From: Dromiciops gliroides
Taxonomy: Eukaryota > Chordata > Mammalia > Microbiotheria > Microbiotheriidae
Length of the DNA: 64,000 nt
Reading direction: 5' to 3'
Assembly: GCF_019393635.1 (NCBI RefSeq)
Contig: NC_057867.1
Span: forward strand, 69,071,492-69,135,491
Part shown: positions 34,909-46,100 of the stretch, piece by piece
Numbering within the stretch: the stretch's first letter is position 1
Layout: each line of letters starts with the position of its first letter
Notes under the pieces: generated by a model
The model's database searches: none
Told to the model about the DNA's origin: nothing
What the model saw: the letters and a program-made list of their open reading frames with translations, nothing else
Position numbers and translations under genes: made by a program

Positions 34909-35060
34909 GGGGCAGCTAGGTGGCGCAGTGGATAGAGTACTGGCCCTGGAGTCAGGAGGACCTGAGTTCAAATCCAGCCTCAGACACTTAATACTTACTA
35001 GCTGTGTGACCCTGGGCAAGTCACTTAACCCCAATTGCCTCACCAACAAAAAAAATTAAA
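34909..35060 (+). mobile_element. WSINE1-like SINE
   Basis: ggggcagctaggtggcgcag to ccaattgcctcaccaac and an A-rich tail. Flanks share aaaaatta. Confidence 0.92.
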
Positions 35061-35099
35061 AAATTAAAAACAGAAAGTGAATGAGATATTAAGGCTTCA

Positions 35100-35216
35100 T
35101 TGAGAAGCATTCTTTTTGGTGACTAGCACAGTACCTAGCATGCAATAGGTACTTAATGAATGCTTGTTGAATTGGCTGAAATTGAATCGAATTGCATTGC
35201 ATTGCATTGCATTGAC
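35100..35216 (+). repeat. L2 3' tail with (ATTGC)n
   Basis: gcatgcaataggtacttaat and gaatgcttgttgaattg are an L2 terminus. It ends in about five ATTGC units (35193-35215), an unusual pentamer for this position. Confidence 0.65.
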
Positions 35217-35289
35217 TAGGGAAATGATAGTCCTGTTGCCCTGTGACCCGAGCAGAGCCCACCTGGAGCGAAGTTCACTTCTGAGATCC

Positions 35290-35712
35290 ATATTTTAGGA
35301 AAGACATTGATAAGCCAGAGATGGTCCGGAGTGGTCCACCAGAGTGGTGAAGGCCCTTGAGTTCACCCCGTGTGAAGATCACTTAGAGAAAGTGGGAATG
35401 TTTAGCCCAAACAAGAGAAGACTCATGGGAACATGTGGAGGCAGTAGTTATCTTTAGGTATTTCAAAAGCTGTCTCATGAAGAAGAATTAGTCTCCTTCC
35501 AATTGGCACTTCCCCCCCCCCGCCCCGCAACCCCTCACCCACCAAGGGCAGAACTAGGAACAAGTGGTAGAAGTTACAGAGAAGTAAATTGAGGCTTGAT
35601 AGCAGTAAAATCTTCCTAATGATAAGAGCTATCCAGTAGTGGAATAACTTACCTCAAGCAGGGTGGTTCCCCCTGACAGGAGACCTTTGAGCAAAAGCTT
35701 AATGACTACTCC
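35290..35712 (+). repeat. CR1/L3 LINE 3' fragment
   Basis: gtgaaggcccttgagttcac, gaatgtttagcccaaacaag, gggcagaactaggaacaagt, taatgataagagctatccag and ttccccctgacaggagacct follow the CR1/L3 3' order. Confidence 0.8.
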
Positions 35713-35714
35713 TT

Positions 35715-36312
35715 AGTGTCTCTCGGATCACAGCTGTGATCACTAATACATCTATACATCCTAATTCTGTTGGTATGAGGGTCCTTCCATTGATACAAGT
35801 CCCGACCCCTTTACAAGTCAGCACAACTTTTGGAAGTGCTGCAGCCAAAAAATTCATTTGCTTGTGACCAACTCAGTAATAAGATTCTCTGAGCTGGGCT
35901 TGGTTGATTCTCCGATGACATACCTTCCGTTACCAGACTCATATTGGAAAGCTCTCCAGCTAGGAAGGACCTGCCAGGGCTTCTGCTGTCTTGGCTTGGC
36001 CAGCAAGCGCCTTGGGTCATCCCATCACCACAGTGAGGCACGGGAGGAGACGTTTAGAGAAGGCTGATCTATAAAGCATGTAAGTTATTGCTTAGTACTT
36101 GATCAATCAATGTTAATGCTCACACAGAACATAAAATTTGGGAAGAGATGACAAAATCCTTAATATGCAATCACAATAAATTACAGAAGCACAGACATAA
36201 AACGTATTAGCAATTATTATTGTAGATAAAGATTGCCTTTGAGCCTAGCTAGGTTTATTTTCCAAATGAATGAGTCCAATACTAATGTGTAGGATAGATG
36301 TCTTCATTCATG
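35715..36312. other. No gene seen
   Basis: Overlapping frames at 35811-36067 on both strands show no domain. Unrecognised sequence. Confidence 0.45.
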
Positions 36313-36315
36313 AAT

Positions 36316-36510
36316 CTGGTGCAGTGGCATGAGCATAGCATTTGGAGTCCAAGGATTTGGGTGTGAATCCAGGGTCAGTTCATTATGATTACTGTGACCT
36401 CGGACAAGTCCCTTTAAAATCTCCTTGGACCCTGGTTTCTTCCCCTGTCAAATGAGGGGGTTGAACTAGATGATCTCTGGGCTCTCTCCCAGATCTAAGA
36501 TCTGATGGGA
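36316..36510 (+). repeat. MIR
   Basis: gcagtggcatgagcatagca, gacctcggacaagtcccttt and ggttgaactagatgatctct. Confidence 0.8.
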
Positions 36511-36582
36511 AACACATACACCTACTATTAATCATTAATAGATACACAGAAATCTCCTTGTTTTAAGGTACTCAACACCACC

Positions 36583-36858
36583 ACCACCACCAATGAGTGA
36601 CGTTTATATAGCACTTAGTATGTGTCAAGCAGTGTGTTAAGCACTTCACAATTATTAACTCATTTGATACTCACCACAACCTGGGGATATAGGTGCTATT
36701 ATTATCCCCATTTTACAGATGAGGAAACTGAGGCAGATAGCGGTTACTTGCCCTGCCCAGGATCAGACAGCTAGCAAGTTTTTGAGGCTGGATTTGAACT
36801 CAGGTCTTCCTGACTCCAGGCTGGGCACTTTATCTACTGTACCACCTAAATGCTCCAA
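36583..36858 (-). repeat. Extended MIR-family SINE
   Basis: tatatagcacttagtatgtg, cccattttacagatgaggaa and ctggatttgaactcaggtct. Confidence 0.8.
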
Positions 36859-36956
36859 TAATATACCACATGTAAATATCACAGCTAAAGTTCTTCTAGT
36901 TCTGCAACTGTCACTTTCAAAGAAGTCATTTATTTACTGCCTGCATTGAAAATTGC

Positions 36957-37850
36957 TTAGTATTTTATTTTTCCCCATTTCATGTAAAAACAATTTTTAA
37001 CATTCCACATTTTAGTCATTGGCAATTAATTTAGTATTGTTTGATTTCTTCTGAGGTTGGATTGTATAAATCTCTTTCTTATTTTGCTAATTTGTGTTTT
37101 GGTGGCTACTGGTTAATTTCCTTGGCATTCTCAGTTTTGCTGCAAATTCTTTTATTTCTGCGACTTGTGAATTTGCCTTGTTCCTTTTTTTTATTTTGGC
37201 AGTTTGATTTCCCCCCTCTTTTTCCTTGATCAGATTGGTTAGTGGCTTGCTATTTTTGTTAGCATTTTCTACAAAAGCAGCTCCTAGTTTTGTTCATCAG
37301 TTCTAGTCGTTTTATATCCAGGGTTTGCTATATCTCCTCTAATCTTCAAGATTTCTTCTTTTGCACATGTGTTTTAGGGTTGCTGATGTGTTTGTTCTCT
37401 AGCTTTCTTTTAATTGCATGCCCAGGCCATTGATCTTTTTCTATTTTGTAAGTATAAGTATCCAGAGACATACATTTTCATCTCAGGACCGTTTTAACTG
37501 TCTATGATAGGTTTTGGCATGCTGCTCATTGTAATTATTTTCTTTAACATCATTATAATTCCTATGATTTATTCTTTGATTCATTCATTATTCAGAATTT
37601 CTTAGCTCCCGTTTGTGTATGCAGTTTTGCTTATATTGCTTTTCTTCATTACTGATTTTTTTAAAGTCTAATTTCTGGTTCGTTTCAGCATGAGAGTCTT
37701 CAGATGACAATTCTCCCCCTAGCCCCAATGATCTTCTATGCTGTCTTTTATGAGTAGGCCAAGTTGCTTGAACAGTTTTGTTTTTTTCCATTTTGCAGCT
37801 TTGAATTGCAATATTATCTTCAAGAGACCTGTTCTTTCAGAACACCGACA
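36957..37850 (-). mobile_element. L1 with internal deletion
   Basis: The left end is about 45 bases of L1 3' UTR (tattttatttttccccattt; aaaaacaatttttaaca). It then jumps to the reversed middle of ORF2: acaaaagcagctcctagttt matches the human L1 antisense segment with cagctcctgg, and ttctttgattcattcattat follows. The ORF2 C-terminal region seen in the other L1 copies is missing between them. Confidence 0.75.
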
Positions 37851-38352
37851 TTACTGTTTGACCTAAGGATTATTAAAATCTAATTTAAAAAGCCATGTCA
37901 GGACGTATCTGTTTCATCTCTCTGGCTCTGCAGTAGCCTGGAAACTAGCGGCTCATGAGCTTGGGGTCAGGCTCCAGTGCTCACTTGATGTATGCCACCT
38001 GCCTTTCTCCATACCAAGCTAAATCCTGGGGCCATTGTGAAGAGTAATAATTATCATCCCCGAACACTGTGCATATATAAAAGGCTAAAACAATGCCGGG
38101 ATTAGGGGATGTATTACAGGTGTGCCTATTCTAAACCACAGATGTCTTCCTCTAGAAACGTGCACCAGTTTTTGGACATTGGTTATTTTACCACTTAGAG
38201 TATAATTTCAAAAATGTGATCCTGTAGGGGGAAAAAAGCTTCCAAGGCATCAAAAGAAAACCACACTTAATAGGGAAAACCTTTTAAAACCACGGTCAAC
38301 AGAAAAACAACTCCAAAAATAAACTATCAAGTCCATTATTGTACTGCAAATA
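37851..38352. other. No gene seen
   Basis: Unrecognised sequence, mostly unique. Confidence 0.4.
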
Positions 38353-38354
38353 TG

Positions 38355-38458
38355 TAGACTTCTGGAATGCTTTGAGCTGGAGGGAACCTTAAGGATCATC
38401 TAGGCCAAGTCCCTCATTTTGCAAAGAAGGAAACTGAGGCCCCCAGTAAGTGATAGCG
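38355..38458 (-). repeat. MIR-family fragment cut by an LTR
   Basis: ggaatgctttgagctggagg, cctcattttgcaaagaagga and aaactgaggcccccag, ending where the LTR begins. MIR-like sequence seems to resume at 38934. Confidence 0.6.
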
Positions 38459-38459
38459 A

Positions 38460-38933
38460 TGTGACATGGGGCTTAGGACAGGACCTACATATCAAGGAAT
38501 TAAGGGACTATTAAGGTTTAAACTGGCCAACTAGATATCAGGACAGACACACCTAAGAATAAGGGGAGAGAAAATTCTATAGCAATTAGGCATGGCTGCT
38601 ACCTGAGCTAGGAGACAAATAACTCTAGAGCTCAGGACTCTCATTCCAAAAAAAGAAAATCCCACTGACTCTCGGGAATCTCCCCCCCCCCAGGGAACTT
38701 TCCATTGTTAGGTGGGCGCCCCATCTATGGTCTATAAAAGCTTTGGCCTCCCTTCCATTGGGGAGGAGAATGTTTCTAAGCCATCTCCTTCCCTTGAGGC
38801 TAAGTGTTCAACTTCCCTTTCAGTCACTTTCTCTAGTGCCCAATAAAGGACAGTTGTAATCCTAAATGGACTGGGTTTGAGAGTGTAATTCTTTACAGAG
38901 GAATACCTAAGGACCACCTCTTTCCCCGTGACA
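38460..38933 (+). mobile_element. Solo LTR of an endogenous retrovirus (fossil)
   Basis: About 474 bases with TG...CA ends (tgtgacatgggg to ccccgtgaca), a TATA box ctataaaagc near 38730 and an AATAAA signal near 38842. Clearly related along its length to the LTR at 40034. No internal region is attached. An old copy; family not assigned. Confidence 0.75.
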
Positions 38934-39159
38934 GCTGTGAATGCAACAGAGGTTTCCCAACTCCAGATCTAATATCTCTTCCCCCATACCATGCACCCCA
39001 AACTGACAATTGCCTCTAACAAGAAAGAGGCGTTTCCATATTCAAGAGACTTTTGGTTTTTTGGTTTTTTAGTGAACTTTGTTTAGTAGCTGAATACTAA
39101 TAGCTTTGAACAAGTCTACTCACACAACCGTCACCATTCTAGTTCCAGTATCTCACCAT

Positions 39160-39305
39160 CTTTTTTTTTTCCAGAGCAATGAGGGTTAAGTGACTTGCCC
39201 AGGGTCACACAGCTAGTAAGTGTCAAATGTCTGAGGCTGGATTTGAACTCAGGTCCTCCTGAATCCAGGGCCGGTGCTTTATCCACTGCTCCACCTAGCT
39301 GCCCC
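39160..39305 (-). mobile_element. WSINE1-like SINE with target duplication
   Basis: Complete copy; atctcacca flanks it on both sides (39150-39158 and 39307-39315). Confidence 0.9.
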
Positions 39306-39339
39306 CATCTCACCAGTTTTTGCTTGGACTAACAAGTCT

Positions 39340-39895
39340 CCCATTTCCTGACTCCCTCCCTTGCCAATCCACCTCCCACATGATTGCCAACAGATTTAGG
39401 TAAAGTACCCATCCAACCAGATCATTGCCCTTCTCAACACTCTTTGGCGGTTCCCCATTGTCAAGCTCCTTAGGCTGATATATCCAGGCCTCCTCTGATG
39501 CATCGGGGCCATGGGAGGGCTTCCAGTGTTGTTTCATATTCTTCCCGATCTCTGCATTTCAGCCAAACTGAACTCATAGCCATATGCAGACTTGCTGCAG
39601 TGTCTCCCACCTTCATGCACAGGCTGTTCCCCAGGTCTGTAATACACTCCCTCATCTCAGCCTCTCAAAATCCTTGTCTTCCTTCAGGGTTTCTAGGCCA
39701 AGGAAGCCTCTTAGATTCACACACACCCCTTTTCTTTGCCCCCTCCCTCCTCAATTTAATTTGTACTTGACTAATCTTTATACCTGTTATATTCCCCTAG
39801 TATAATGGAAATCCCTTGAGGCCAAGCATTGTTTCCTCTGTTCAGCACTCAGCACTCAGCAACCACTTAATGATGTACAAATGCAAGGTTCCCTT
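39340..39895 (+). repeat. L2 ORF2 tail and 3' end
   Basis: ttggcggttccccattgtca, catttcagccaaactgaact, gcctctcaaaatccttgtct and tcccttgaggccaagcattg in L2 order. Confidence 0.65.
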
Positions 39896-40033
39896 ATAAT
39901 AAAAGGTTACTATTGCTCAGAATTGGGCTCGCCCTACCTTATCTTGTCAATTCTCTAAGTCAGGGGTTCTTAAAATGGGAGACAAGGACTTTTAAAAAAT
40001 ATTTTGATAACCATATTTCAGTATATAGGGTTT

Positions 40034-40809
40034 TGACATGGGGCTTAGGATAAATCAGAAGTTTCTCCTGTGAGAAGCAAAACCAAAGATGACCAGATGA
40101 CAGGACAGACATAGTGAGGAATCCAGGGAGCATTAAAGTTTAGACTGATCAACTAGATATCAGATCAGACATACCTAAGAAGGAAGGGGAGAGAAAATTC
40201 TATAGCAGGAAAGTCAATTAGGTGTGGCTACTACCTGACGGGAGCTAGGAGACAGAGATAACCCCAAAGGTCAGGACCATCATTCCAAAAAAATCCCCCT
40301 CAATTCTCAGGAATTTGACAAGCATCCAAGCTTTCCCTACCCCACCCCAAAAGATAACTTTCCAGTTTTCAAGTGGACACTCTTCTATCCTCTATAAAAG
40401 CTTTTGCCTTCTTTCTGTTCTGGGAGGAGGAGAATGTTTCTAAGCACTCCTCCTTGAGGGGTGGTCTTTGACTTCCCACTTGTTCACTTTCTCTAGCGCC
40501 AAATAAAAGACCACTTTAATTCTAATTCGACTGTGTTTGAGAGTGTAATTAATTCTTTATTTTTTATATTGTTTCTATAATTTATTCTTTAATCCACTGA
40601 TTCTTCTTTTTTTTTTTGCGGGGCTATGAGGGTTAAGTGACTTGCCCAGGGTCACACAGCTAGTAAGTGTTAAGCGTCGTGTCTGAGTCCGGATTTGAAC
40701 TCAGGTCCTCCTGAATCCAGGGTGGGTGCTTCATCCACTGTGCCGCCTAGCTGCCCCTGTAATTCTTTATTGAGGAATACTTAAGGCCCCCCAACTTTCC
40801 CTTGTGACA
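40034..40809 (+). mobile_element. Solo LTR of an endogenous retrovirus (fossil), split by a SINE
   Basis: Same family and orientation as the LTR at 38460: tgacatggggcttagga at the start, ctataaaagc near 40396, an AATAAA-type signal near 40501, cttgtgaca at the end. The SINE insertion at 40563-40757 interrupts it. Old; no internal region. Confidence 0.75.
40563..40757 (-). mobile_element. WSINE1-like SINE with a non-SINE 3' tag
   Basis: SINE body at about 40605-40757. Beyond its T-run lies about 45 bases (tttctataatttattcttta and following) that are absent from the sister LTR and resemble reversed L1 near 37560. Target copies taattctttatt lie on both sides. Confidence 0.7.
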
Positions 40810-40861
40810 TTCCTTTGTAAAACTATGTATTTAATTTTATGCATTTAAAAACATAATTCTG

Positions 40862-41026
40862 GGGCAGCTAGGTGGCGCAGTGGATGAAGCACCGGCCCTG
40901 GATTCAGGAGGACCTTAGTTCAAATTCGGCCTCAGACACTTGACACTTACTAGCTGTGTGACCCTGGGCAAGTCACTTAACCCCCATTGTCCCGCAAAAA
41001 CCAAAAAAACCAAACCAAAACAAAAC
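40862..41026 (+). mobile_element. WSINE1-like SINE with target duplication
   Basis: ggggcagctaggtggcgcag to cccccattgtcccgc and a (CAAAA)n tail. Flanked by aaaacataattctg at 40848-40861 and 41027-41040. Confidence 0.94.
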
Positions 41027-41094
41027 AAAACATAATTCTGAGGAGTCCCTGGGCTTCACCAGATTGATTGCTCAAGGGGCCTATCCAAGTATTA

Positions 41095-41720
41095 AGGGAA
41101 TCCTGGATTTCCCTTTATTATTTGGAATTTAGAGCTATCACTCCTGCACATTTTGGTTAACTAAAGTTTGCCTTAATATTAGTGTCATCTGACCAAAACC
41201 TATCTCATAGGATGTGAAAATTCACTTAGAGTCTTGAAGACTCCCTAGATAAGAAGCCAGAGAAAGAATTTCAGGTGTCCCTGACTCCTTGGCAACATGT
41301 AAACCACCCTCCTCCGGCAGCTTATTTGTGAACCTTGGAAATGTAGTTTAACCTGTAACCTGACTTGGTTTACCTTTAGAGTTTGTTTGATGAAACTTGT
41401 TTCCTTGGGGGATATATGATGTATGAAATTATGGCTCTAAGTTTGTTCAGCTTTTATGATATTGAAGGAAATATGAAATTATGGATCTATCTTCTCTTTA
41501 AACTTTTGTGGCCTAAGAAATGCTTGTAATATGTAAAAGAATTATTTTCTCTGTCCCTCTGATGTAATTTTGTCTAGAAGAGGACTTGTAATTGGGGTTC
41601 TGGTTTGTTTGCAGGCCTGAACCTATGCTTGAGCATAATAAATAATAAAACCTCAGTTTTTCCCTCCATAATCCCTGTGTTGTGGTAAATATATCTTTGG
41701 CAGCAGTTAACCACCACATG
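41095..41720 (+). mobile_element. Possible LTR fossil
   Basis: Ends with an AATAAATAATAAAACCTCAG-type signal block (41638-41657) and a terminus ...accaccaca, a common U5 arrangement. The left end is not defined and no related copy is seen in the window. Confidence 0.35.
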
Positions 41721-42455
41721 AACTTAGGAGATATTTTTCCCACATCAAAGGATGCAAAAAAAACCTTGAAGGATTCATGGGTGAGCTAAAGATCTACTTG
41801 AATTTTTCATGGTGGCTTAGAGGTGATCCCTGCTTCTATAAGGCAACATAGCAGATGACATGCCCTGCTAGGTCCCTCCAAATTGGAAAGGCCTCGAGTA
41901 TGGACTGCGTGTCTGTCACATGGGAACCAGCTGAAGTTTAGAAAGACACATCAGTAGGCTGGCCTTGGGTTATGAATTTTTCAGCTCCTCTGACTCTCAA
42001 AGACCATATACTAAAAGTTACTGTAGGGAGGGCCTATACCAAAAAAATGATAGATCTTTGAAGTATGCAACATGAACTAAATGAACCAACTAGTTATAAT
42101 TTCTTTAAATGACATCTCCAAAACTTGTTTTAAGGATAAATACTCATGGAAGTATAAGGATGTGTATAACTGGCAAAACAGGTGGTCTAGTTGTATATCA
42201 AGAGCCCCGGTTGGATAATTCAACTACTGTAATAGAATCCATGAACCAGTGAAACATGCAGAAGAGGGCAGCTAGTACACCAGGGAGATTCTTCTCTGGG
42301 CAAGATGTGGACAAGAGTCATGTATGAAGAGAAGGCATGGATGTGTTATAATCTGCACTAGTAGAGGGAGGAACCATAGGAATGAGAATTCAGATGCAGT
42401 GAAATGAGAATTTTAATTTTCTGCTAATTCTACTTTTGGAATAGATGCAATGAAT
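41721..42455. other. No gene seen
   Basis: Unrecognised sequence downstream of HMGN1. Could be internal sequence of the adjacent LTR fossil; not supported further. Confidence 0.35.
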
Positions 42456-42477
42456 CACAAACATATTTTGAGGAGTC

Positions 42478-43074
42478 TTTATTTTTTTAAGATAAATCCA
42501 GCAAAATTTCTAATAGTGGCTACACATACAATCAACCTGCCCTTGTGAAATAAACATTTGTATTTTGTTTAAAAACATGATTACATTTTACTTTCTTTCA
42601 AAAACTAATATTAAAGTTATATTTGGGAAAGATATTTCCAACTCTTAGAATTTCATGAAAATAGCTCACCTTCTTTATAAAATCAACCCACAAGACACCC
42701 TGGACCGGCCGTTGCAAGAACTTTCCATTTGGGACCTCCCCACTTCACTGAATCAAACATGTACCAGGGCCAAAGAAAAATCCAAAGGACAGAAAGGATA
42801 GCTTACAGCAAGAAGGGACACAGTGACAAAAGTCAGAAGCTACCACCACTTATTGTTCCCATAGATCAAACGATTACAATCACAAAATGCAGAGACAGTG
42901 ATATCTTGTTGTCGACATCATACCCAAGCGACCAAGATGGAGACGTTCCAGAATTAACTTCATGCTAAAAAAAACCTGCATTTAGAAAATAGTTGATAAA
43001 AATATTCCTCTGTTAACAATACAGGATGGAGGCACAGATACCAAACCGATGGAGATATAGGGCAGTGTTACATA
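42478..43074 (-). other. HMGN1: HMGN1 3' UTR with polyadenylation signal
   Basis: The first AATAAA on the minus strand after the stop lies at 42483-42478, giving a 3' UTR of about 0.6 kb. The stretch contains no recognisable interspersed repeat, unlike its surroundings, which fits selection on a UTR. The true cleavage site should lie roughly 15-25 bases further left. Other ends cannot be excluded. Confidence 0.6.
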
Positions 43075-43122
43075 TTACTCAGACTTGGTTGCTTTCTCCT
43101 CAGGTTCCTCCACAGCTGGCAC
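43075..43122 (-). CDS. HMGN1: HMGN1 coding exon 6 (C-terminus and stop)
   Basis: After acceptor ACAATTAG the exon encodes VPAVEEPEEKATKSE and then TAA. Human HMGN1 ends SPASDEAGEKEAKSD, so the layout (Pro-Ala, acidic run, terminal KSE/KSD) agrees. Phase 0 joins cleanly to exon 5. Confidence 0.92.
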   Translation of the reverse strand: MPAVEEPEEKATKSE

Positions 43123-46100
43123 CTAATTGTAGTGGGACAAAGAAAAATATCTTAATTGGAAGTTTCGAAACATTTTCCCAAAATATTTACATCCGACCTT
43201 ACCTGGTCTTTCGGAAGATACCAGATTCATTTCTCTATAGCAAGAGGCAGCAAACTACCAGTTAGTTTAGTATGAGCTAAGAATGGTTTTTACATTTGCA
43301 AATAACCAGGCTTATCTCACAAACAGGTGTGTTTTGCTTGGTAATTTCCAGGACCCTGGCTCTATGGGAAAGATCACATGCACAAAATGGGGAATTTGAA
43401 TGAGAATAAAACCACAGCTTGGATTCAGACCCTGGGCTTCCAGAACAAACTTGTGGACTTCCTACCAAGTCGGAAAGGCTCCGTGACAATACACAAAGCA
43501 TTGTCAGGCCACGTGCAGAGTCTGCAGGTTGGCCTCAGGGGAAAGAGCCTTCTGGCCTAAAACTCTCGGAGGTTCCTATTGATATGCATAGAAAACTGAC
43601 AAGCACATTTGGAGGAATCCAACAAAACAATAAAACTTTAGCAGTAAGCCATTGTTCAATGTGGAATGTGAGGTTTCCTAAAGCTAAGCTCCTGTGGTTG
43701 TTTGGGTGGGCAAAATAAATAAACAAACAAACACCTCTTCTAAAAGAGAACTTGCTCAAAGTTCCATTAACAAAGAGGGTCTGACAAATGCTGATAATTA
43801 AGACAACAACCCTAACCTACAGAGGAAGAAACTACAATCCAGATTGATTAAATCACTTGCCCAAGGTCACAAAGTAGCAGGATAAATACCACGATATGTC
43901 CCGAGCTTCAGGTTTTTCTACGCATCTCCATCTAAATTTCCACTTCCCATCTCAAATGGCTCCCTCCCCAATGAGATTCAACAAGAGAACCAGCATTCCT
44001 ATAAATCCTCAGAGACATCAGTAGATCCCTGAGATCCCTTCAACTGTTACGACTGTTTTTAGACACAGCCAGCAAACTTTCTCTATTACACATTGATTCT
44101 AAAAGAGCATTAAGATACCTCGTTAGTCTGGGTCTCTCCATTTTCAGAGTGGTTTTCTTCTTTCATTTCCTCCTGCTTGGTTTCCACTTTGACTTTGGCC
44201 GCCACCTTCTTGCCTTTCATTTCCTTCTTATCATTTGCCACGTTCATTTTCTGTCCAGTAACACACAGGGACAAATATTGAATACAAAATTTCAACTCCC
44301 TGTTCATCGTATACTCCATAAACAATTGTGTTGGCTCCTCTTTATCCTCTTGCTTCCAAAATATAGATGTTACCTAAGAGTCAGCCCTGGGTCCTCTTTC
44401 ATTCTTTCTTTTTTAAAAGTATTTATTTTTCTCCCCCCTCCATTGTTCTCCCCCTGCCCCTGACTTAACAATGACAAAAAAGAAAAGAAAAGAAAAAGTA
44501 TAGCCCTTCTAATAAATGGGCATAGTCAAGAAAAGCAAATTCCCACGTTGACCATGCCCCCAAATGTTTTTTCTTTCTTTACTCTTTCCCTGAGATATCA
44601 TCCACAATCGTGCTTTCTAGCTATTTGTTTTTATTTTTATTTTATTTATTTATTTATTTATTTTTGCGGGGCAATGGGGGTTAAGTGACTTGCCCAGGGT
44701 CACACAGCTATTAAGTGTCAAGTGTCTGAGGCCGGATTTGAACTCAGGTCCTCCTGACTCCAGGGCCGGTGCTTTATCCACTGTGCCACCTAGCCACCCC
44801 CCTTTCTAGCTATTTGTAACTGCCAGCCAGATAGCTTTGCTTCAAAGTCAATCTATCAAACTGAATATATCCCATCTTCCCTCTCAAACCATCTTGCCTT
44901 TTCCCTGATTTCCCTATTTCTGTCAATAGCATCTCATCTTCCTGAATATCGAGCATCATCTTTGATTCTTCTTTTTATTTGACTTCCCCCTTTCCCAACA
45001 TTTAACCAGTCGGCCAGGTCCTAGAAATTCTCCCTCTAAAATCCCTCTTGTACTTGTCTCTTACTTTCTTTTCCCTGCTACCATGTTAGTTTAGGCTCTC
45101 CTTGTCTCTTGCCCACACTACTGCAGTAACAGCCTAATTATATATCCTTTCTTCATGCTTTTGCCAGATGAATTTTCCTAAAGTGTAGCTGTGATTAGGT
45201 TACTCCTTTACTCAAAAGTCTTCAATTGGTCCCCACTGCTTACTGAATAAAGTCCAAATCAGTAGCCTGGCATTAAAAGCTCACCACAGTATGGCCCCAA
45301 GCTACCTTTCTAGCCTTACTTCTTACTACTCCACCCAAAGTACAGATGTTACAGCCAACCTGTGCTACCCACTATTATCTAAACATGTTCCATACTTTCC
45401 TATCTCTATGCCTTTGCTCACATTATTCTCTTCACGTGAAATGCTCTTCCCCTCTCTCTGTCCCCTATAACCACAGAAAGCTCTCCCTTCTATGAACATT
45501 GCTACCAAATTCTTTTTACCTGTATTACATTTACCATATCATGCCACGTTCAGCAATTATTGTGTACTACCTTATTCTCCCTTCTACACCTTATCTTCCT
45601 TGAGGGTGGGGACTCTCATTCATCTCCATCCCAATGCCTAAGGCATAATGGGTAAACTTATTACATATGTTGAATTGAATGTAATAGTGATCAATTTTTA
45701 GCAAAATTCAGAGAGTTCTAAGTCTCTTTGGAAAGTTATAGAAAATTGGGAAAAAAAAAACTATGAGCCTCTAATGTTATAAGTCCCAGAGCTCTTTTGA
45801 GTGTTGGGAGCACAGGTGGGCAGTATTAAAAAGAAATGAGTTAAGATGGGAGCCTTGGGAGCAGGGCCACGTCAGGCTTTGTGCCACCACTGGCAAAAAA
45901 GAACATGTGCCAAGGAATGCTGAAGTAGCGGAAAAGCTCATTCTGGGTATATGAGCAATATCAAAACCAAAAAGTTGACCCAAAGCCATGTTTTCCCAGC
46001 TAACCTCATAATAAAAAAACATAAGATCCTAGAATAATGTTGAGAGCGTCTACTCTTCTGAAGCTCCTATGCTGGGTTTTTCATGATGCCAGAACAACTG

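Noticed and set aside
43026-43265. 79-residue plus-strand frame over HMGN1 exon 6
   Set aside because: Antisense shadow of the HMGN1 last exon and flanks.
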